A stretch of 64,000 nucleotides of DNA from Imbricaverruca yamaguchii (taxonomy: Eukaryota; Arthropoda; Thecostraca; Neoverrucidae). Position numbers and translations under genes: made by a program. Numbering within the stretch: position 1 is the stretch's first letter; every line of letters begins with the position of its first letter. The stretch spans positions 1-64,000 of the forward strand of contig JAOTOL010000419.1 in NCBI GenBank assembly GCA_034440575.1. The letters are read 5' to 3'. Of this stretch, positions 43,015 to 51,129 are shown one piece after another. Below the pieces are notes generated by a model that saw nothing but the letters and a program-made list of their open reading frames with translations, was not told the DNA's origin and made no database searches.

Positions 43015-44526
43015 TCAGGTTTCGTTCCCCTGAAGAAAAAAAATGGTCAAAAGTCGACGCGAAAAGATGTGCGAAAAAACCGGATGGTCGGGAAACTGGC
43101 GGAGCTTGCAAGCGTAGCGCATTCCTAGCCTTGCTCTGCGCAGAGAGAGAGAGAGAGGCGGCTCGTGTGCTTCGGCTAACAGACTCACGGTGGGCGAAGT
43201 GCGGAATGCTCCGGTCGCGATTCCAATAGCGGTGTGATGAACAGTGTCCAGAGTTCGTTTGGTGGAGTTGCGTGATCCGTCATAGATAGCACAGGCGTAT
43301 TCTAACTTGCCGGGGATCAGTGAGCGGTAAAGCAGAATAAGAGACTCCCGGTCAGCTCCATAGGTAGTTCGAGAAGCACACTTTAATATGTTGAGCGACT
43401 TAAAACACTTGTCACGGAGTGCTTTCAAATTCTCCGTGTAGCTAAGACGTGAGTCAAAAGTGATTCCAAGAAACTTCACCGCAGGTGGCATCGGTAGCTG
43501 TCTGCCATACAGCTTGAGACATAGTTCTGCATAACTACACCGGCGACATAAATGTATTGCGGTTGTCTTTTGTGTTGAAAATCGGAATCCATTCACTACG
43601 CCCCACCTGTTGAGTTTCTTCACGGCCAATTGGAGACGTCTAGACATAGTAGATAGCCTGGCTGCGCTACACCAAAGGGCGAAGTCGTCTACAAAGAGAG
43701 ACCGACCAAGTTGTGGTGGAAGGACGTCGCTAATATCATTTAGCATTATGGCAAGCAGTGCTACACTTAAAACACTTCCCTGTAGCACGCCATTCTCTTG
43801 CATACATCTTCTGGATAGCTGGTGGCCAACGCGAACACGAAAATGTCGGCCTGCAAGAAAATTATGTATAAAAATACCCATTGACCCCCGGATACCGCAT
43901 TTATGTACCTTTGTAAGAATGCCTTGGCGCCAGGTCGCGTCATAAGCCGCTTCTATGTCAAAAAAGATGGCGCCGACGTGTCGTTTCTGCTTAAATGATG
44001 TACGAACTACTGAGTCCAGTGTTAAAATGTGGTCTACAGAAGTCCGGTTCTTCCTAAAACCGTCTTGTGCATCTGCGAAAAAGTAATGTACTTCCAAAAA
44101 CCACGTTAGTCTGGTAGTTACCAACCGTTCCATTAACTTACATAAACACGAGGTGAGTGATATTTGGCGATAGTGGAGCGGTTCTAGTCCACTTTTGCCC
44201 GGCTTCAACACTGGCATCACTAAGGCACCTCGCCAGGCTACTGGGAAGTCGCCTTGTTGCCACAGATGGTTGAATATATTTAACAGTATTTCGATCGCAC
44301 GTGGGGGGAGATGCTTTATCATTTCTTTATGAATTAAGTCCGGGCCTTCGCATACGCTGCTGAGCTTCGCTATGGCGGAAGTCAGTTCGGCCATTGTGAA
44401 AGGCTTGTTATACGATATATTTTCGGTTGTGACAGTCAGGAGGGAACTTTTCACAATGCGAATTGTGACGGAAGAATTGCGGGTCCCAATTGTTGCCACG
44501 GCTACGCTCTGATATGGAGCATGCAA
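43015..44526 (-). CDS. Reverse transcriptase of LINE C (503-codon open frame)
   Basis: Longest uninterrupted RT in the window. It covers GPDLIHKEMI, LKPGKSGLEPLHYRQISLT, GFRKNRT, motif A IFFDIEAAYDATW, motif B NGVLQGSVLS (Pro to Leu against NGVPQGSVLS of copy B) and motif C LFVDDFALW, with both Asp kept. The thumb has KFLGITFD, TGAFRTSPTVSLLAEAHEPP. A small GA microsatellite adds LSLS just after. It ends by frame loss before RNase H. Likely inactive because of the motif B change, but recent. Confidence 0.88.
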   Translation of the reverse strand: MHAPYQSVAVATIGTRNSSVTIRIVKSSLLTVTTENISYNKPFTMAELTSAIAKLSSVCEGPDLIHKEMIKHLPPRAIEILLNIFNHLWQQGDFPVAWRGALVMPVLKPGKSGLEPLHYRQISLTSCLCKLMERLVTTRLTWFLEVHYFFADAQDGFRKNRTSVDHILTLDSVVRTSFKQKRHVGAIFFDIEAAYDATWRQGILTKVHKCGIRGSMGIFIHNFLAGRHFRVRVGHQLSRRCMQENGVLQGSVLSVALLAIMLNDISDVLPPQLGRSLFVDDFALWCSAARLSTMSRRLQLAVKKLNRWGVVNGFRFSTQKTTAIHLCRRCSYAELCLKLYGRQLPMPPAVKFLGITFDSRLSYTENLKALRDKCFKSLNILKCASRTTYGADRESLILLYRSLIPGKLEYACAIYDGSRNSTKRTLDTVHHTAIGIATGAFRTSPTVSLLAEAHEPPLSLSLRRARLGMRYACKLRQFPDHPVFSHIFSRRLLTIFFLQGNET

Positions 44527-44943
44527 TTTCGTTGAGCAACATTTACAGATTTGGTCACGTCCCTATTGCTCATGCGTAGGACGGGTAGGGGAACGGATGA
44601 ATACTGGCCTGCAATACGTTTTACTCTGGACCATACTTGTGCTGTCGGGGTATGCTTGTTTATTTGACCTACCTATTATCGCCATGATAGCTGTTTTGCT
44701 CATCTTATAATGCGACGTGAAAGAGCCCTGGCTCTCCGAAAGGCAACCATATTTATAGTGCTGCTATCTTTAATGAATTTAAGATAAGCTCGCTTTCTAA
44801 CGCGTATGGCATCTCCGCATTCCTCCGTCCACCATTGGACTGGGGTACGTCGTGGGGCACCAGGGGTGCGCGGAATACATGCAGAGGCAGAATGTAGGGG
44901 CAGTAACGTAAATTCTTCCATACTATGTGGTTTATTCTGTCCA

Positions 44944-45594
44944 TCAGCAGAGCAAGCTGTTTCTATATGTGTTATGGTAATCAGTCCAGTTGGCTTTGCG
45001 AAGATTCCATCGCCGCGGCCTCTGTCCAAGGACTGACCCTTCACGATATTCTAGCCATATTGGGAAGTGGTCGCTTCCCAGTGGTCGCTTCGTATCAACC
45101 GACCAATTAAACAATTGCACAAGCTCGGGACTACAAATACTCAGGTCTAACGCAGAAGTCTGTCTAGACGGCATTGTGAAGTGCGTTCTGGTACATGTGT
45201 TTAAAATACACGACTCTTCGTGTAGAAATTGCTCCATCAGACGTCCACGCCCATTGACATCTTCGCATTCCCAAACGGTATAATGTGAATTAAAGTCACC
45301 TAAGAGTAAAATTAGTTCCGGGAGCTGAGAACAAACAAGTTTCATCTCAGTAGATGGAAATGAAGTCCCGAGAGGCAGGTAAATACTGCATAATGAAATA
45401 CTTTTATGACCAAATTGCACCCTGGCAGCGATGGCTTGGAGGCGTGTGTTCATCACTAGTGGTTGCGAGGGCAAACTATGGTGGATGCCCAGTAGCACTC
45501 CACCATGGGAAATAGTGTCGGATGCTACTTTTCGGGGGAGGGTCTCCTGAAGGCAGAACGCCACCGGGCAGACCCTGTTCAGAACTGCCTGCAA
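44944..45594 (-). CDS. AP endonuclease domain of LINE C (216 codons)
   Basis: Open frame with FCLQET (Glu), SHGGVLLGIH, LLLGDFNSHY and GSDHFPIW, the catalytic motifs of the LINE exonuclease-endonuclease-phosphatase fold that nicks target DNA. The first residues of the domain are lost or out of frame. A linker (44700-45044) follows in another frame. Confidence 0.85.
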   Translation of the reverse strand: MQAVLNRVCPVAFCLQETLPRKVASDTISHGGVLLGIHHSLPSQPLVMNTRLQAIAARVQFGHKSISLCSIYLPLGTSFPSTEMKLVCSQLPELILLLGDFNSHYTVWECEDVNGRGRLMEQFLHEESCILNTCTRTHFTMPSRQTSALDLSICSPELVQLFNWSVDTKRPLGSDHFPIWLEYREGSVLGQRPRRWNLRKANWTDYHNTYRNSLLC

Positions 45595-45682
45595 GTCATG
45601 GGCACTCCTTCTAAAACCCCTGCAGTCCCATTGTAAAACAGTGTATAAAGGGCTAGGTTAAAAGGGGTTAAGACATGTCAGT

Positions 45683-46365
45683 TCATGGCGAACCAGCCGG
45701 GGCCCACGGGTTCGATGCCGTGCGCGCTCGCGCTCTCGGACTGATTCCGCCGGTCAGCGAGATTGACCAGGGCGAGGCACGCTTCCAGCCGGCCTGGGGA
45801 GGTGTGGGGGTGGCCCCATCACCCTCGCAGTCTCTGCGGGATGGAGAGAGCTGGCTTGGAGAGATGGGGACGATGGGGAGCAAGCCTCGCGATCCTGTCT
45901 CCCTACATTTGGCGACGTATCCCTCGACCCAGCTCGGGATGTCCGGCCGGAAGCCCCCCATGTCCGGGGCCCCTGGGCGGACCTCAATCGGTAGGCGTGA
46001 TCGGGTCGTTGAGGGTGCTACTACCGGCACCCGACCGGGGGCCACGCCCTTCTCTTCGGAGATGGTTGGTGGGGGAGGGGGAGTTGGGGTGGTTCGGGAG
46101 GGTGTAGGAATGGGTTGGGCAGGTTTAGGGGTGGTGACGGCGGCGGGTAGGGATTGGATCCTGGTCGGTTCGACGCAACTCTGAGACGTTTGTGTCTCGA
46201 GGCTTGGTTCCGGAGAGCTCCTGGGTTCTTCCCTAACGGGAATGGAGTACTGGGCGGAGGGGGAGGGGGGGATGGGAGTGCTGAAGGTAGGGGTTGAAGT
46301 GTTTGGGGATGGGTTGGGTTTGGTTGTGGATGGACGGGCAGGTCTTTTTTCTTGCCGGACTTCAA
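45683..46365 (-). pseudogene. Proline-rich Gag C-terminus of LINE C
   Basis: Two overlapping open pieces with Pro-rich repeats (QPNPTHPQ, PPPPPPSTPF) and no domain. They correspond by position to the ORF1 C-terminus in copy B. Confidence 0.55.
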
Positions 46366-46501
46366 CCCAGTCTCCTTGAGGAGTCGCTACAGGGTCGGCA
46401 GGCGAGGACTCTCACCACCGTCTGGGGAGAGAACATAGCTCTTTCTCCGATTGGTGTGCACTCAATGCCAAATGCGAGCATTATGGCACTGAGTTAACTT
46501 A

Positions 46502-47335
46502 TCAGATGAGAGGGACTCGTGTGTGTGTGTGCGACTGCTTCCGCGACTGTTGTGTGATGTTGGAGTTCAGCTTCACCTTCGCTGCATATAATATTATCGG
46601 GTGTGCTGCCTCGTAGATATTGCGCGCCTCACGGAATGTGATCTTTTTGAAACTTTTTATTGTAACTATGTCTTGTTCTCTCAAGAACATGGGACAAGAA
46701 CGCTCGTAGGTGGTATGGGGTATTTGGCCTGGGCCGCAGTATGAACAGTGCGGACTCTCCGCCTTACATTTATCTTGCACATGTTGTGCAGATCCACACC
46801 GTCCACATGTTTCTCGGTTCCGACAATGCTGTGACGTGTGACCAAAATGGGAGCATCGGAAGCATCTCATGGGATTGGGCACAAATACGCGAACCTTCAC
46901 ACGAACATATCCGACGAAAATAAACTCGGGAAGATCTATCACGTGGAAAGTTAAGATGATGTTGTTTGTTGGTTGTGATACCAGTCCTTTCCTAATTGAA
47001 ATTCTGCGGGCCTCTACTACTTCGCATTCTCTTAGGCTCTACAACGTCGGCATCTGAAACATCTCCTAGGTCGTAACAGTTAAGAACTCCTTTGGTTGGT
47101 TATTTGGGCTTAGGGGCGCATTGACTGCTTCGGTCATACAGCGCCCAAAGAACTCCTTTGGAGTAACTTTCATGTTGTGGGGCTGAATCTCGATACGTAC
47201 AGTGACTGTTCGCCTACTGGATTCATGTCGTTTAGTGTACGCTATTTCTGTTGCGTCCATCGCCCTCTCTGCATCTTCAGCAGTTTCAAATTCAACTACT
47301 AACCCTCCGTCTCTGCGTTTTTCGCACCTCAGCAC
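46502..47335 (-). pseudogene. Gag-like ORF1 of LINE C, split by a nested insertion
   Basis: The zinc-knuckle piece (46502-46942) carries CFRCSHFGHTSQHC (complete C-x2-C-x4-H-x4-C), CGRCGSAQHVQDKC and CSYCGPGQIPHTTYERSC. The N-terminal piece (47066-47335) carries MLRCEKRRDGGLVVEFETAE. The latter is interrupted at KVTPKEF by a 52-bp LINE tail (47096-47147) that adds codons in frame and then duplicates PKEF through its TSD. Confidence 0.85.
47096..47147 (-). mobile_element. Solitary 52-bp LINE 3'-end unit nested in LINE C Gag
   Basis: Flanked by perfect 14-bp repeats AAGAACTCCTTTGG (47082-47095, 47148-47161). Contents are only TTGGTTATTTGGGC, the stem GGGGCGC..GCGCCC and its loop. It is an unambiguous retroposition product limited to the 3' stem-loop. 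Confidence 0.88.
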
Positions 47336-47574
47336 CGATCCTAGCTTATCCTTCCTTCCTTTGGAACGGGGTAAGCAGTGAAAGTTTCAAATTTCCCTCG
47401 AGCGATTTTACGATCAGAATACGTGGTGCAGGCAGACCCACTTGGAGGCCGGGGCCTCCATGGACTCCACTCATTGTCCTGGCAGGCCGGGTTGTCTGTC
47501 TCCTGCAGCAGGGGGCAGGTGGATTGTTTTTCAAGTTGGAATTTGCCATGAAGTCTTTCTTAGTTTCTGCTCCC

Positions 47575-48215
47575 CGGGCGCCCCACCGCATAGGGCCCTA
47601 CTGAAGGGACGCCTGGGTCCCGCGCACGGGAGGTCGCCAGACGCCCGAGGAACTATACGGGGCAGGCGGCGCCTTCGCCCGGCCGGGAGAGATACTCACC
47701 ACCCCGACCGGGATCCAGCACCGCCCACCCCTTGACCCCAGCCGGCCGGGCCGGCGGGCACTGGGGAAATCCCAGGCCCCCGGCCCGAGGCGACCAGCCA
47801 CTTGGTCCGTGTGAGGCCCCACGGGCCCTCCCGCCCCTTCGGGGTATCGGGACCAAGGAGGTGTGTTAGTCCCCCGTCACAACTAGCACCGTGAGACGGG
47901 GGACCTCAACCTCCAGGACTCCGTCAACCACGGGTCGCAGGCCGAGGGGACGCGGCTACCCAGATAAAACTGAGTTGGTGGGCAGGGCCGGGGAAGTTGC
48001 TCTGCCTGCTCATAGTAGGGTTAGTTCGTGTTGCAGGGTCACGTGAAGGACAGGGATGTTTTGATGATATGGGAATTGAAATGGGAGCGTATGGATGGAA
48101 GGACGAGTGAGGCACTCCTGGTCTCACCCCTCGCCGGTATGATGGTCGCCGGGTCCTTGGGGCACTCAATCCCCCCTCACCGCGTAATGGTGGTGCCTCA
48201 TCGGGGGGGGGGGGG
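47575..48215 (-). promoter_or_regulatory. 5' UTR (probable internal promoter) of LINE C
   Basis: Same GC-rich block as 13090-13736, in the same order, ending in the G run at 48203-48215. Conserved GACGGGAGGTCGCCAG..C and CCGGCCGGGCCGGCGGGCA. Confidence 0.6.
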
Positions 48216-48227
48216 ACAATAGAGTTA

Positions 48228-48356
48228 ACTATCGTTCCCATCCGCCCTGCGAATTTCGTTGCTCTAGCCTTAATGGGAGCCGAGATCGTAGGGGGGCGAA
48301 ATCCGCTCCCCCCCCCTCCAGTGCGCGTAATTTTCTGAGGCCCTCCAGGGCGCGTG
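48228..48356 (+). mobile_element. T1 element copy 2, right part
   Basis: Continues exactly from 41664: ACTATCGTTCCCATCC corresponds to the terminal part of copy 1 near 38400. It ends GGCGCGTG before TTAA (48357-48360). Confidence 0.8.
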
Positions 48357-48589
48357 TTAAGGGAATTCAAAATAAATGTTAGCATTTCATGCTGTATGTA
48401 CCATAGACATTATATATGTACATATAGCTAACTGCTAAGTGAGCAATATGTCGGCAACCTAAGTCATGAATATGTGCAATTGTGCCGAGGAATGCATATA
48501 GTGGGAAATTTCCTCAGTAGCCAAAGTACTCCCAAAATTATACCCACGATATGTGCAAATGGGATAGATATTGCCTGAGCGTAAGTGGG

Positions 48590-48858
48590 TGTAGTGTGTT
48601 TTTGGTTATGGTGCTGTGGATGCACGGTGAGTCAGGGGGTCCGGTTGGCTCGGCGCGGCGCCGGGGGCGGCCACGCGGGGGTGGCGTGATGGTGCGTCAC
48701 GACCACGCGGCGGGACACCGGAGCCGCCGGCTGACGAAGCTGCGTGACTCACCCGAGGCGAGGAGAGGGCCCCCGGCGCGGCCGGGGGACAGTCTGACTG
48801 GGGCACGAGCAGTGAATACACGTCCTGGCATGACCGGAATTGCCATTTGGTAACTACA
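48590..48858 (+). repeat. 5' LTR (269 bp)
   Basis: TGTAGTGTGTTTTTGG ... TTGGTAACTACA. It differs from the 3' LTR at three positions (T/C in GATGGTGCG, G/C in GAGGCGAGG, C/T near the end), about 98.9 per cent identity. No obvious tRNA primer site with TGG directly follows it. Confidence 0.95.
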
Positions 48859-48887
48859 AGCTATTTCGGCCTTTTTCGGTGTCCGTC

Positions 48888-49676
48888 ATGCCAGGGACGG
48901 ACGGTGAGCCGGTGTCAAGTGTTGCGCCGCCGATGGAGGTGCCAGCAGGCGTGCTGGGTGACGTCCGTGCGCGCTACTTTGATGCGCGGAATATCCCGGA
49001 ATTCAGCGGCGCCGGCGACAACGTTGCAGAGTGGTTCGGGAGAGCGGAGCTGTTGTGTCGCCGGCGGGGCGTCAACTGCATGGACGTCATGCCTGAGCGG
49101 TTGACGGGTGCCGCGTACGCGGTCTGGGAGCAGCTGGCGGAGGAGGCTCAGGGGTCAACGGAGGCGGTACGGGCGGCGCTGTACGACGCGTTTGTCCCCA
49201 ACCGATACGTCGCCTTCGACGCATTCCAGGCCCGGGTGCTGAAGGAGGGCGAGTCGCCGGATGCGTACCTGGCCGACCTGCGTCGCCTCATGGACCTGGT
49301 GTTGGGCGGCTCTGGTGACGTGATTCCCGAGACGATTCTCGCCACCAAGTTCGTGTCCGGGCTGCCGCTCCGCGTCCGGACGCAGCTCAAAGCGGGGACG
49401 CGGGCGCGGGCCCTCTGCCTGCCCGAGCTCGTTCGAGTCGCGAGGGAAGTACTCAGCGATGAGCAGGGAGCGGCAGTAGCAACGGCGTCTCCTGTTGTGG
49501 CAGCGACGCGGCGAGACGACGCCCGGCCGCGGCCACGCCCACGTGTGCGCTGCTGGACGTGCGGCACCGTGGGTCATCTGGCGGCGGCGTGTCCTCGTCG
49601 CGTACCGGCTGCGCCAATGGCTGCGGGAAACGCAGCTGGGGGCGCGCTAGCGCGAGCGCCGTCTCCCGCGGCGTAA
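48888..49676 (+). CDS. Gag of the LTR retrotransposon, CCHC (262 aa)
   Basis: The first ATG outside the LTR is at 48888 (MPGTDGEPVSS); the upstream ATG at 48840 lies within the LTR. Capsid-like region: IPEFSGAGDNVAEWFGRAE, then YLADLRRLMDLV, VSGLPLRVRTQL. One nucleocapsid knuckle CWTCGTVGHLAAAC (C-x2-C-x4-H-x4-C) lies near the end, after an Arg/Pro-rich stretch. It ends at TAA 49674-49676, overlapping the protease frame (-1), which suggests programmed or slippage-based -1 frameshifting between Gag and Pro. Confidence 0.9.
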   Translation: MPGTDGEPVSSVAPPMEVPAGVLGDVRARYFDARNIPEFSGAGDNVAEWFGRAELLCRRRGVNCMDVMPERLTGAAYAVWEQLAEEAQGSTEAVRAALYDAFVPNRYVAFDAFQARVLKEGESPDAYLADLRRLMDLVLGGSGDVIPETILATKFVSGLPLRVRTQLKAGTRARALCLPELVRVAREVLSDEQGAAVATASPVVAATRRDDARPRPRPRVRCWTCGTVGHLAAACPRRVPAAPMAAGNAAGGALARAPSPAA

Positions 49677-50116
49677 GCGCGCTCCCGGTGGTGCGGATGC
49701 GCGTGGACGGGACGTGGTGTCACGCGCTAGTGGACACGGGTTGTACGGATGTGCTGCTGTACCAGGGGTGCTGTGCTGACCGTTACGATGCGTCGCGCGC
49801 GGTGACGTTGCGCGCTGTGAACGGTAGTGCGCTGCAGTGTGTTGGTACTGTGTCGGTCATGGTTGAGTACCAGGGGAAGAGGGTCACGCTCAACGCTCTG
49901 GTGGTGCCGCACAAACCGTTGGGAGTCGATATGGTCTGGGGGATGACGGGAGTGGTGGCTATGGGCGGTGTTGTGGTGCGGGCCGCAGACACAGTTACGC
50001 TGTGTGCGGCGGTAGGGGGCCTTGAGGGCGATAGGCGGTGGATGACGGGTCTGCCAATGGGGGCGGTGGTGACCGGGCGGGTGCAGGGACGCGGGCGGAT
50101 GGGCCTGCGGATGTAG
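49559..50116 (+). CDS. Aspartic protease region
   Basis: The open frame is -1 relative to gag and overlaps its last 118 bp. The active-site motif is ALVDTGCTDVLLY (DTG), followed by VVPHKPLGVDMVWGM, a typical retropepsin flap/second-strand region. It ends in a tandem-repeat segment (RVQGRGRMGLRM), where the frame passes to the RT frame (another -1). The true N-terminus is probably produced by frameshift, so the listed start is only the first Met. Confidence 0.82.
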   Translation: MRHRGSSGGGVSSSRTGCANGCGKRSWGRASASAVSRGVSALPVVRMRVDGTWCHALVDTGCTDVLLYQGCCADRYDASRAVTLRAVNGSALQCVGTVSVMVEYQGKRVTLNALVVPHKPLGVDMVWGMTGVVAMGGVVVRAADTVTLCAAVGGLEGDRRWMTGLPMGAVVTGRVQGRGRMGLRM

Positions 50117-51129
50117 GGACGCGGGCGGATGGGCCGCGGCGTACGGGGCCTGCGGATGTGGGGACGCGGGCGGATGGGCCGCGGCGTACGGGGCCTGCGG
50201 ATGTGGGGACGCGGGCGGATGGGCCTGCGGATGTATGGACGCGGGCGGATGGGCCGCGGTGCGCGGGGCCGGCAGACGACGGGTTTGCTGAGGGGAACGG
50301 TGGCGACCGGGCATGTACAGGGCCGCGGGACATTGAGGTGGACGCGGCTGATTTTTCCGTGCGGTTCGATGCGCAATCACGGGAATGGACCATGGCCTGG
50401 AAGTGGGCGGACGGGGCGGGGCCGCCCCGGCTCAGGAACCAGACTGCGCAGTACGCCGTACCATCAGAGGCCAGAGCGGCGTACGAGGCGGAACTCGAGT
50501 TGTGGATCGCTGAGGGCTGGCTTCGTCCGTGGGACGAGGAGACGGATGGACCAGCCCGTGGCTTGGTCCCGCTGATGGCGGTGCCACAGCCGCACCAGCA
50601 CAAGGTACGCCCTGTGCTGGACTACCGGGAGTTGAACGCACACGTCGCGGCTCACACCGCAGATGCGGACGTGTGCTGCGACCAGCTGAGACGCTGGCGG
50701 CAGCACGGCGCCCGTATCGCGGTGGTGGACCTGCGTAAGGCGTATTTGCAGATCCGGGTGGTCCGGCGGCTGTGGCCGTATCAGACGGTGGAGTTCCGCG
50801 GGCGCCGGTATGGTCTGACACGGGTCGGGTTCGGATTGAATATCGCCCCAATGGTGATGAAGGCGGTAGTGCAGGCTGTATTGCGCCGCGACGCGGAGGT
50901 GGCGCGCGGGGTCCTGCCCTACGTCGACGACTTGCTCGTCAACGAAGCGGTGGTCAGCGCCGAGCGGGTTGTTGAGCACTTCACGCAGTACGGGTTGGTC
51001 TGCAAGCCACCCGTACGGGCGACGGAGGGGCTCGTCTCCTCGGCCTGCGCGTCAGCATGGGGGATGCAGGTGAGGGCGACCTGCGATGGCAGCGAGACGG
51101 TACCCCTGCGGCGCCGCCAGTCGTGCTGA
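50038..51129 (+). CDS. Reverse transcriptase region
   Basis: The N-terminal part is a tandem repeat (GTRADGPADV, GPRRTGPADV). RT follows: VRPVLDYRELN, VVDLRKAYLQI (motif A Asp), YGLTRVGFGLNIAP (motif B; unusual GFGLN for PFGL), YVDDLLVN (motif C). The real sequence appears to leave this frame near 51028 for the frame that encodes GLRVSMGD, so the listed last 30 codons are shadow. Missing or shifted bases there are the main lesion. Confidence 0.88.
   Translation: MDDGSANGGGGDRAGAGTRADGPADVGTRADGPRRTGPADVGTRADGPRRTGPADVGTRADGPADVWTRADGPRCAGPADDGFAEGNGGDRACTGPRDIEVDAADFSVRFDAQSREWTMAWKWADGAGPPRLRNQTAQYAVPSEARAAYEAELELWIAEGWLRPWDEETDGPARGLVPLMAVPQPHQHKVRPVLDYRELNAHVAAHTADADVCCDQLRRWRQHGARIAVVDLRKAYLQIRVVRRLWPYQTVEFRGRRYGLTRVGFGLNIAPMVMKAVVQAVLRRDAEVARGVLPYVDDLLVNEAVVSAERVVEHFTQYGLVCKPPVRATEGLVSSACASAWGMQVRATCDGSETVPLRRRQSC
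50092..50272 (+). repeat. 45-bp tandem repeat at the Pro/RT junction
   Basis: Units of GGGACGCGGGCGGATGGGCC with alternating CGCGGCGTACGGGGCCTGCGG inserts. In frame in the RT reading as GTRADGP-type repeats, and free of stops. Copy-number change here would alter the Pro-RT linker only. Confidence 0.85.

Larger units (their letters stand above)
41665..48215 (-). mobile_element. I-like LINE copy C, full length with TSD
   Basis: 6551 bp, minus strand, flanked by ACAATAGAGTTA (41653-41664, 48216-48227). 5' UTR, Gag, APE, RT, RNase H and 3' UTR are present. The 3' end (sense) has the GGGCGC stem-loop and a TAACTAAC tail. The 5' end is a 13-base G run on the plus strand. At least one tiny LINE 3'-end unit (47096-47147) is nested in it, and probably a second (about 41919-41972). 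Confidence 0.92.

Noticed and set aside
48859..48887. tRNA primer-binding site of the LTR element
   Set aside because: No TGG-starting complement to a tRNA 3' end is evident right after the 5' LTR, so none is annotated.
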